A DNA stretch of 64,000 nt from DATKMP01 sp963790045 (lineage in GTDB: Bacteria; Bacteroidota; Ignavibacteria; UBA10030), in NCBI GenBank assembly GCA_963790045.1, contig CAWBMS010000015.1, positions 1 through 64,000 on the forward strand, in the 5' to 3' direction. A program made the position numbers and the translations under genes. Under the pieces are notes generated by a model. It was not told the origin of the DNA, searched no databases, and was given only the letters and a program-made list of their open reading frames with translations. Of this stretch, positions 56,495 through 64,000 are shown one piece after another (position 1 is the first letter of the stretch; every line of letters starts with the position of its first letter).

Positions 56495-57397
56495 TCATTG
56501 TATGTCTGACAATTTATCGATGCCTTTGACTTGCACGGCTGCATTGATACGTTTGACCAATCCTTGCAAAACTTTTCCGGGGCCAATTTCCACAAAGGTC
56601 GTAGCGCCGGCAGAAATCATTCTCGTGACACTTTTTTCCCAGCGCACCGGGCTCGTTAATTGCTGAACGAGCAATTCTCGAATATCGTTTGCGGACTGCA
56701 CCGGCTGCGCTGTGACATTTGCATACACCGGTATCGATGCATCGTTAATGGAAACATGCTCAAGCGCAGATTTCAATCCAGTTCGCGCAGATTCCATAAG
56801 CGGAGAATGAAACGCGCCGCTGACGGTTAATTCTTTCACAAATCTTGCACCGCGCGCTATTGCAAGTTCCATCGCTTTTTGAATTCCCGCGATGGAACCG
56901 GAAATCACCACTTGTCCTGGTGAGTTGAAGTTCGCTGCTTGCACAATTCCCACAGAAGACGCTTCAGAACAAAGTTCCTCCACATCATCCGATGACAATC
57001 CGACAATTGCCGCCATAGTTCCGGGTTGTTCTATTCCTGCTTTCTGCATTAATTCACCGCGAAGACGCACGAGTTTCAATCCATCTTCAAACGTCAACGC
57101 ACCCGCCGTGACTAATGCAGAATATTCTCCCAGCGAATGTCCGGCCGTCATTGCCGGCTGACCGTTATTCATCAACTGCAATAACGCCATACTGTGAAGA
57201 AAAATCGCGGGCTGCGTATTTTCTGTTTGCTTCAATTCTTCTTCAGGGCCTTCAAAACAAATCTTGCTCATGGAAAATCCGAGCAACACATCTGCTTTTT
57301 CGAACAACGCTTTCGCTTGTACGTTATTGTTGTACAACTCTTTTCCCATACCAACATATTGCGAGCCCTGCCCAGGAAAAATAAACGCCGTCTTCAT
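56495..57397 (-). CDS. fabD: Malonyl-CoA:ACP transacylase
   Basis: Loads malonyl units onto ACP. 300 residues from MKTAFIFPGQGSQYVGMG, whose ATG overlaps the fabH stop (ATGA). A longer in-frame start within fabH is rejected. The active-site Ser is in TAGHSLGEYSAL near 90, the Arg in VRLRGELMQKAG near 115 and the His in VSGAFHSPLM near 200. Confidence 0.96.
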   Translation of the reverse strand: MKTAFIFPGQGSQYVGMGKELYNNNVQAKALFEKADVLLGFSMSKICFEGPEEELKQTENTQPAIFLHSMALLQLMNNGQPAMTAGHSLGEYSALVTAGALTFEDGLKLVRLRGELMQKAGIEQPGTMAAIVGLSSDDVEELCSEASSVGIVQAANFNSPGQVVISGSIAGIQKAMELAIARGARFVKELTVSGAFHSPLMESARTGLKSALEHVSINDASIPVYANVTAQPVQSANDIRELLVQQLTSPVRWEKSVTRMISAGATTFVEIGPGKVLQGLVKRINAAVQVKGIDKLSDIQ

Positions 57398-58407
57398 GCA
57401 TTCGCTCCAATGTTCGCTAACGACCATTTGATATACGTCGCGCCCCAAGTGTAACCGGCGCCAAACGCTGCAAGCACAATATTTTGTCCACGCTTGAGCA
57501 AACCTTTTTGCCACCATTCAGATAGACATAGCGGAATTGTTGCTGCCGTGGTATTGCCGTATCGATCAATATTGATCATCACTTTGCCGCTGCTAATTTC
57601 CATGCGCTTGGCAGTGGCATCGATGATGCGAAGATTCGCTTGATGCGGTACCAGCCAGGCAATGTCCTCGCCTTTTAAATTATTGCGCTGCATAATTTCT
57701 GCAGCAACATCTGCCATGCCAACAACCGCATGTTTAAAAACTGTTTTTCCATCTTGATACACATAGTGCATTTTTTTGTCAACAGTTTCATGCGTTGGCG
57801 GATGAAGACTTCCGCCACCTTTCATGTGTAATGCTTCTTTTCCCGATCCATCCGTATATAAACGTTGATCGAGAATTCCGTACGCACGTTCATTGGTCGG
57901 TTCCAATAGAACTGCTGCGGCAGCATCACCGAATAAAATGCATGTGTTACGATCAGTATAATCTGTAATCGAACTCATTTTATCCGCGCCAACAATGACA
58001 ACTTTTTTGTGCGCTCCGGATTCGATAAATCGCGCACCGACACTGAGTGCATAGAGAAAACCGGAACACGCTGCTGACAAATCAAACGCCCATGCATTCT
58101 TCGCACCGATTTTGTTTTGCACTAAACACGCGGTTGCCGGGAACATCATATCGGGCGTAATGGTGGCAACAATAATAAGATCAATTTCCGTTGCATCTAT
58201 CTTACGATTGGCAAGAAGTTGCTGAATGGCTCGCGCAGCAAGATCAGACGTTGCGCCATGCTCTTGAAAATGACGTTCACGTATTCCTGTCCGGGTAACG
58301 ATCCATTCATTGCTTGTATCTACCATTTTTTCAAAATCTGCATTGGTAAGTATTTTTTCTGGAACATAATGACCGACTGCTGTTATTGTTGCTCGTTGTA
58401 CTTCCAT
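57394..58407 (-). CDS. fabH: 3-oxoacyl-[ACP] synthase III
   Basis: Initiates fatty-acid synthesis from acyl-CoA and malonyl-ACP. 337 residues. The Cys is in FDLSAACSGFLYAL near 113, the His in LVPHQANLRIIDA near 250 and the Asn in RYGNTTAATIPLCL near 280. WIVTRTGIRERHF near 35 binds CoA. Eleven bases after plsX. Confidence 0.96.
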   Translation of the reverse strand: MEVQRATITAVGHYVPEKILTNADFEKMVDTSNEWIVTRTGIRERHFQEHGATSDLAARAIQQLLANRKIDATEIDLIIVATITPDMMFPATACLVQNKIGAKNAWAFDLSAACSGFLYALSVGARFIESGAHKKVVIVGADKMSSITDYTDRNTCILFGDAAAAVLLEPTNERAYGILDQRLYTDGSGKEALHMKGGGSLHPPTHETVDKKMHYVYQDGKTVFKHAVVGMADVAAEIMQRNNLKGEDIAWLVPHQANLRIIDATAKRMEISSGKVMINIDRYGNTTAATIPLCLSEWWQKGLLKRGQNIVLAAFGAGYTWGATYIKWSLANIGANA

Positions 58408-58418
58408 CAGAACTTTCG

Positions 58419-59450
58419 TTATGCCTTTACCGTAGAGTTTGAATGCACTAATGCTGTTTCGATATGCTGATTGACCTTACTTGTTGCGACTTTTGCCGCA
58501 GCAAGAATCATGTTTTTAATTCCCTTGGGCGTTGAACTGCCATGCCCAATAATCGCCACGCCATTAACACCAAGGACAGGAACGCCGCCCTGTTCATTGG
58601 GATTCAAATCCCACAACGATGCTTTTAATGGCCAGCTTGTAATACCGGTTGCAATTTTTTTGAATATGCCGCGGTTTGCAAACAAACGTAAGCGGCCTTT
58701 GAGAAACGAAGGAACGCCTTCGCCAAATTTCAAAACAATATTACCTACAAAGCCATCGCAAATAACAACATCGGCTTTGGGCTTCATAATATCTCTTCCT
58801 TCGATATTGCCGATAAAGTTTAGATTACTTTCCGACAATAATTTGTAGGCGCCAAGAACAACTTCCGTTCCTTTGGTCTTTTCTTCGCCGACATTCAGTA
58901 ATGCAACCGTGGGCCTGTTTTTCTTCAGCACCAGTTCGTAATAGAGACTTCCCATCACGCCAAATTCATATAAATGCTGCGCACGGCAATTGACATTGGC
59001 ACCAGCATCGGCCATGAAAAATGTGCCATGCACCGCCGGCATAAATGTTCCGATCATCGGGCGGCTGACGCCTTTGATGCGGCCCAAAATCAATGTTGCG
59101 GCAGAAAGTACTGCACCTGTATTACCGGCGCTCACCAAGGCATCCACTTTTTTTTCACGATGAAGGTGCATACCGACTGCAAGTGAAGAATCTTTTTTTT
59201 GTTTCAACGCAGCCGTGGGAGAATCTTCCATCGTGATGACTTGCGACGCATGCACGATTGAGATCGGCAGCCCTTCTGCTTGATGTTTGGCAAGCTCTTT
59301 TTGGATTGCGGTTTCATCGCCAACCAAGACAACTTCAAAAGAACCATCTGATTGGCGGAGAGCTTGGACTGCGCCGGCAACTTCACGCTCTGGCGCATAG
59401 TCTCCACCCATGGCATCAAGTGCTATGCGTAATTTCTTAAGGGATTCCAT
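58419..59450 (-). CDS. plsX: Phosphate acyltransferase PlsX
   Basis: Makes acyl-phosphate from acyl-ACP for phospholipid synthesis. 343 residues with RIALDAMGGDYAPE at the start, VSAGNTGAVLSAATLILGRI near 105, CDGFVGNIVLKFGEG near 235 and VNGVAIIGHGSSTPKGI near 295. Lies between rpmF and fabH, the usual rpmF-plsX-fab order. Confidence 0.95.
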   Translation of the reverse strand: MESLKKLRIALDAMGGDYAPEREVAGAVQALRQSDGSFEVVLVGDETAIQKELAKHQAEGLPISIVHASQVITMEDSPTAALKQKKDSSLAVGMHLHREKKVDALVSAGNTGAVLSAATLILGRIKGVSRPMIGTFMPAVHGTFFMADAGANVNCRAQHLYEFGVMGSLYYELVLKKNRPTVALLNVGEEKTKGTEVVLGAYKLLSESNLNFIGNIEGRDIMKPKADVVICDGFVGNIVLKFGEGVPSFLKGRLRLFANRGIFKKIATGITSWPLKASLWDLNPNEQGGVPVLGVNGVAIIGHGSSTPKGIKNMILAAAKVATSKVNQHIETALVHSNSTVKA

Positions 59451-59500
59451 GGAACTCGCTTCAGGTGCCGAAAGAGCGGAACCGAAGTGAACCTACTTCC

Positions 59501-59683
59501 TTACGCTTCTTTCGGGGTAAGAATAGAGCGGCCGTTGTAAAAGCCGCAATGCGGGCAAGCCCGATGCTGGAGTTTTTGTGCGTGGCAATTGGGGCATTCT
59601 TGTGTGGTGGGCGCTGACGCCTTGTAATGTGTTCGGCGCTTACGTCCCCGCGTTTTAGAATGTCGTCGTTTTGGATTTGGCAT
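59501..59683 (-). CDS. rpmF: 50S ribosomal protein L32
   Basis: 60 residues. The start MPNPKRRHSKTRGRKRRTHY is typical, and a zinc ribbon follows (CPNCHAQKLQHRACPHCG). Located between yceD and plsX as in most bacteria. Confidence 0.96.
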   Translation of the reverse strand: MPNPKRRHSKTRGRKRRTHYKASAPTTQECPNCHAQKLQHRACPHCGFYNGRSILTPKEA

Positions 59684-59720
59684 GAAATAAGTTCCTTTGT
59701 TAATTCAACTTGTTGTACAC

Positions 59721-60242
59721 TTAATTATGAGAAAGCTTTTTTAATGCTTCCCATCGTGAATCAATTTCTTCTGTCGAGCACTTGCACTGCGTATGGTTCT
59801 TATTGCCGCCACACACAGGACAAAGTCCTTGACAATCTTCTTTACAAAGCAATTTTCGTGGCACAGTTAAAAGAATAAACTGCCGCACATCATCTTCTAA
59901 ATCTATATAATTGGTGTCGGTCGAAAGAACGCGAATTTCATCTTCCTCTCGAACACCGTTCATTGAACGCTCAGCCATAACATAGACCATGGAATATTTT
60001 GTTTTGAGCGTCGTTGTATATTCATTCAAACATCGGTCACATTCAAAACGCGCTTTTGCTTCAATTGTTGTATGTAACAACAATTGCGTTGATGCTTTTT
60101 CCAATAATGCCTGAACTCGAACTTTTTCAATGAACTGACTATCTAATTCAATGGTTGCAGGCAACGCTTCAAACAAAAATTCATGACTGCCTTCCGACAA
60201 ATTCGAAATATTTATCTTCAATTCAGCCAACGTTATTACCAT
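59721..60242 (-). CDS. yceD: YceD/DUF177 family protein
   Basis: 173 residues. The Cys pair FECDRCLNEYTTTL near 70 and the C-terminal CKEDCQGLCPVCGGNKNHTQ segment are diagnostic of DUF177. Implicated in 23S rRNA accumulation in plants and E. coli. First gene of the rpmF-fab operon. Confidence 0.92.
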   Translation of the reverse strand: MVITLAELKINISNLSEGSHEFLFEALPATIELDSQFIEKVRVQALLEKASTQLLLHTTIEAKARFECDRCLNEYTTTLKTKYSMVYVMAERSMNGVREEDEIRVLSTDTNYIDLEDDVRQFILLTVPRKLLCKEDCQGLCPVCGGNKNHTQCKCSTEEIDSRWEALKKLSHN

Positions 60243-60428
60243 ACGCGCAGGTTATGGAAAAACTCATAACCATATAAAAAACGAACAATCTAATCAAAAA
60301 CGTATATAAAGATAAAAAAAATGATGACGATAATCAAGATGAAAGTAGCAAGCATACAAAAAGCATCGTTTCTTGAGCAATGCAGAATATTTTTATCGAC
60401 AAGATAAACTCTTACACTTCAAACAATT

Positions 60429-62701
60429 CTAATGGCGAATAACTGCAACTTTTCCAGTTGCTACTTCTGCCCCATTGTCGGCATACGCAACGATGAAGTA
60501 CACGCCGGAAGGCACATAATTGCCTTTGGTGTTTTTTCCATTCCAAAAGGCACGCCCTCCGCCTTGTGCAGTGAATTCATCGACAACAGTTCCGCTAACT
60601 GTCAAAATCTTGATCGTACATATTGACAACCAATCCTTGAATAGTCAATTGTTGGTCACTTGGAACTTTAAACGGATTGGGATACATAAACAAAGAAGAC
60701 ATCGTATTGCTTGGCATCGTGGTACCAATTTGCAAGCTGGACAATCCTAACTGAGTTGCAAAATACGCGATACCGCGCTGCTGATCAATCGCAATACTCC
60801 AGACATCATCGCTGATCAATTTTCCATTGGTCGAACTCACCGTATACTGTTTAAGCACTTCTGTAGCATCTGAGTTCACCTCAATGACACCCTCTTTCGT
60901 TGCCAGCCATTTATTGTTGTTGCCATCGACAGCAATTGCCTGTATCACTTCGGCTGCAAGATAGGTACGGAATCGTTAATGACGAACTCGTTAATAATTG
61001 AGGATTGGATAAATCATTGATGATGACAAGTCCGTAATCAGTACCAATCCATAAACTTCCATTTTGATCAAGAGTTGTACAATATACTTTTGTCGTTGAA
61101 TTCGGTAAGCCGCTTACCGCTCCCCACCCATTGTTTTGGTTATAATAGTATAATCCATTTTCTTTCAATCTATGACCCGGAAGCGCACATGAAAACCACT
61201 TCGTATCATATTGATCGATTGTAAGATCGGTAAATGCTCCATAACTCATCGTGTTCACATACAAAAGATCGGTCGAATCGGTAATCATTCTTGTCAAACT
61301 GTTTCCATTATAAATATTGTATAGCGCAAGCCATAATTGACCACTTGCATCGACCGCAGTTCCGCTGCCGACAACAAAATCTACATCGTTTGCTTCTGCG
61401 ACATTCAATCCTGGATTGACGGTGTAATGATCGATCCGTTTAACGACAGAATCATTTTGAATGATATAAAATCCATTTCCCCACGTCGAGACCCACACTG
61501 ATCCATTTAAACCAAATGAAACTTTATGGCAATCATTAGCATTATTTGTTCCGCCATTATGATCATGCATCCAGAAGCTATTATTGGAATTAAAGTTTTT
61601 CCATTGAGTTCCATCAGACAACACAGGATTATATCGATAAAAACCGACATGAGCTACTTCGCCGGGAGCACACCACAATACACCATTGTCATCGATTAAT
61701 AGATTGGCAAACATATTGGCATTCGGTCCGTTCGGCATTTTGGAAATCCACTGGCCATTCTTCGATTCTACAAGTCCTTCGTCGCTTGTGGCTAATCGAA
61801 TATAATCGTTCTGAACAAACGCTGAAAAAGAAATTGCAGAGGAAAACAGATTGATGATCGAACCATCGACATTTGAAAGAACTTTTACTCCATCGCCTGC
61901 AACCAATATCAATAAACGATCTCCAAGAGCATCACATTGAAAATCGACGATGTTTTTTCCAGCAAGAGATGATAATGTTTGAAACGTTTGTGCTGCTGGA
62001 TCAAAATAAACTGCACCAGCAGATGTTCCGACAATTAAGGTATCATGAAATACGGTCATAGCACTGACAGCCGTTGTGCCTATACTGCCAAGCGAAGTAT
62101 AAGTAGAATTCAAAAACACCGTCGATGAACTTCCAAGCATGCCTGTTGTTACACCCAACGACGTTCCGACCCACAATCGATTGCCTTGAAGTGCTGCACA
62201 TGAAACTGTAGGAGTGTTGGCAAATCCAAAGTTCGAATACGTATCTCCAAACTCCCACTTAGATAAACGAAATACGGAAACACCAAAATCACTTACCACT
62301 AAAATTGAATCGCCTTTAGAAAGAAATTTATGAATAGTTTTTGTAGTATAAGATCCATTTTCATAAATATCGGTTATTGCGGACCATTTTTGCAAAGTTC
62401 GATCATATACATTAATAGAGCCATTGGAAGCTCCAACCCAAATACGGCCCTGGACATCTGTACCAATCGCATACAAATCACTGGAACTCAATCCATCTAC
62501 ATTAGTATATTTTGTATATGGTGCCCTTGTTGTATCATATACAAACACACCGCCGCTCGTTGCCGCCCAGACCTGAGAACCAACACGCAAAGCAGAGCGT
62601 ACAGATTTCATAGAAGTAAAACTTTTCCATGTTCCAACCTGACCGTACGCAGAAGGGATGAAACTCCATAAACATAAGCATATAATTATTCGCCGCACCA
62701 T
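60429..62701 (-). CDS. porZ: PorZ-like propeller protein with T9SS C-terminal domain (two frameshifts)
   Basis: About 756 residues when joined. Signal peptide (MVRRIIICLCLWSFIPSAYG), then two-component-regulator-type propeller blades (ALRVGSQVWAATSGGVFVYD, GTDVQGRIWVGASNGSINVY). Near the C-terminus come YPNPFKVPSDQQLTI and a type A T9SS sorting domain (IKILTVSGTVVDEF, YVPSGVYFIVAYADNG, KVAVIRH). Breaks are at GTAC 60965-60968 and 60616-60619; deleting the T at each restores the frame. In Porphyromonas PorZ is part of the surface attachment complex that processes T9SS cargo. The homology call rests on domain layout only. Confidence 0.78.
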
Positions 62702-62704
62702 GGG

Positions 62705-63195
62705 TTATCTGTTTTTCTTTTTGAGTGATTGGAAAAGAGAAGCCATCTCCATTGCCGTTAATGCTGCGTCCCAACCTTTATGTCCTTGCACACCGCCGAC
62801 GCGATCAAGTGCCTGCTGTTCGTTCTCCGTCGTCAACACTCCCATAACGACCGGCATCGAATATTTTAAAGCAACCTCCTGAATACCGCGCGCCGTTTCT
62901 GCCGACACATATTCAAAGTGCGGCGTTTCACCGCGAATAATTGCGCCGAGACAAATAATCGCATCCCATCGTTTTGATGCTGCAAGCTTATTCGCTACCT
63001 GTGGAAGTTCAAATGCACCCGGGCACGTAAATGTCTGTACATTTTTTGCGGGAACGGTATGAGCGTGCAAACATGTTCAGCACCTTCCAGCAATTTATCT
63101 GTAATATGGCTATTGAATTGGCTTTTAACAATAGCAAATCGGAACTTGACAAAAGATCCTTGAAGTTTTCGATATGACGTATTCTGTGTATTCAA
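62705..63195 (-). CDS. ribH: 6,7-dimethyl-8-ribityllumazine synthase (one frameshift)
   Basis: Penultimate step of riboflavin synthesis. The first frame reads FRFAIVKSQFNSHITDKLLE and reaches GAEH. The second reads HAHTVPAKNVQTFTCPGAFE, then GAIIRGETPHFEYVSAETARG with the catalytic His, and PVVMGVLTTENEQQA. One missing base in the TTT run near 63074-63077 accounts for the break; it is not near a GTAC. About 163 residues. The start is uncertain; a TTG at 63195 lies just after the PHP gene. Confidence 0.9.
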
Positions 63196-63202
63196 AAAAA
63201 AC

Positions 63203-64000
63203 TTATGTAAATAGCCGGCTGCGCATTTCATCGACCACTTGCAGTGGGACGGTATAAGCACCTAATACTTCATTATCGTTCTTCTTTCCACCGTGAAAAT
63301 CTGAGCCACCACTTTCTAAAAGAAAATATTGTTGAACAAGGTTACGATAAAATTCTTGTTGCGACCTATTATGTGACGGATGTACAACTTCGATGCCATC
63401 GACACCGGCATCGATCAATTGAAGCAATTCCACTTCACTGGTATATTTTCCAGGATGCGCAAGAAAAGAAAGTCCACCCGCGGAGGATATCAGCTTTACA
63501 GCTTCTACCGGCGACAGTTGATATTTTTTTTCATACGCCGGCATTCCCGTGCCGATGTATTTGAGAAATGCTTCGTTGTATGTTTCAATCAAGCCATTCT
63601 CAACAAGTGCGCTGGCAATGTGCGGCCGCCCAACGGAACCAATGCCTGCACGATCCAAAACCGCATCCATTTTGAGTGGAACATTAATGTGGTTCAACTT
63701 TTTCACAATTCGTTCTGCGCGGCGCAATCGTTCCTCGCGAAAACAAGCGAGATACTCCAGCATTTGCTCATTTTTATAATCAAAAAAATAAGCAAGCAAA
63801 TGAACGTCTTTATCGTTCAACTCGATACTTAATTCGACACCCGGCACAATTTCCACGCCCGCGCTCTTTCCACACTCAATCGCTTCTTCAATCGCACCGA
63901 CATTGTCATGATCGGTAATGGAAATAACCGATAAACCCGCCTTCGCTGCTTTTTGAACAAGCTCTTGAGGCGTTAACACACCATCAGAATAAACAGTGTG
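63203..64000 (-). CDS. PHP-domain metal-dependent phosphoesterase (5' end outside window)
   Basis: The frame is open to the window edge and begins HTVYSDGVLTPQELV, so the first His pair of the PHP domain is partly cut off. Visible are ISITDHDNVGAIEEA, GVELSIELNDKDVHLLAYFF, GRPHIASALVENG, FLAHPGKY and GGSDFHGGKK. The family (TrpH/RnaAM-like) includes 5'-3' nucleases on short RNAs and 3',5'-nucleotide bisphosphatases. Just upstream of ribH. Confidence 0.9.
   Translation of the reverse strand, partial: HTVYSDGVLTPQELVQKAAKAGLSVISITDHDNVGAIEEAIECGKSAGVEIVPGVELSIELNDKDVHLLAYFFDYKNEQMLEYLACFREERLRRAERIVKKLNHINVPLKMDAVLDRAGIGSVGRPHIASALVENGLIETYNEAFLKYIGTGMPAYEKKYQLSPVEAVKLISSAGGLSFLAHPGKYTSEVELLQLIDAGVDGIEVVHPSHNRSQQEFYRNLVQQYFLLESGGSDFHGGKKNDNEVLGAYTVPLQVVDEMRSRLFT

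Noticed and set aside
1..64000. CRISPR array
   Set aside because: I saw no series of short repeats with regular unique spacers and no cas gene.

Overview
The window reads as bacterial chromosome of moderate to low GC. The gene families suggest the Bacteroidota/Chlorobiota/Ignavibacteriota group: a PorZ-like propeller protein with a type IX secretion (T9SS) C-terminal signal, a DUF3098 membrane protein of the Bacteroidetes type, Lnt with Lol-type lipoprotein export genes, and many exported TPR and propeller-like proteins. The phylum assignment is an inference from family content, not from a marker tree. Nearly all core genes lie on the minus strand in long, tightly packed operons.

Layout. 1-3.6 kb (+): a tandem array of four related exported propeller-like proteins (one 5'-truncated by the window edge, two full-length, one reduced to its signal-peptide end). 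3.6-14.1 kb (-): the rimP-nusA-infB-rbfA-truB-ribF-rpsO-pnp translation/RNA operon, then aroA. 14.2-20.3 kb (-): acyP-ispF-dedA-PAP2-lnt-ltaE-LOG, a tRNA-Lys/tRNA-Leu pair and a DUF3098 gene. 20.4-26.5 kb (-): aspS-prfB-two FtsX-type permeases-lolD. prfB carries the classical programmed +1 frameshift. 26.6-32.2 kb (-): dnaE-trxA and proS. 32.25-39.85 kb: tRNA-Arg(CCT) and a 7.5-kb integrated element bounded by 39-bp direct repeats of the tRNA 5' half. It holds two tyrosine recombinases (one with a winged-helix N-terminus), an HNH nuclease, an HTH protein, a DinJ/YafQ toxin-antitoxin pair, two lipoproteins and a remnant of a third integrase. 40.4-50.3 kb (-): a small 16-residue-repeat protein, a VOC protein, obg, a TPR protein, rsmE, a BamA-like outer-membrane protein and a CoA-binding protein. 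50.3-60.2 kb (-): yceD-rpmF-plsX-fabH-fabD-fabG-acpP-fabF-rnc-gcvP. 60.4-64 kb (-): the PorZ-like protein, ribH and a PHP-domain protein.

A striking feature of the whole window is that many well-conserved genes are split by apparent frameshifts (rbfA, truB twice, infB, lnt, acyP, aspS, proS, obg, rsmE, ribH, the BamA-like and PorZ-like genes and others). By my reading about 14 of 19 such breaks fall at or within about 15 bases of a GTAC tetramer. In eight of them, deleting the T (GTAC to GAC) restores the frame and gives a plausible protein. I therefore annotate these as single genes with probable consensus errors and give full spans. The non-random placement is itself the most interesting global signal and may reflect a DNA modification affecting base calls.
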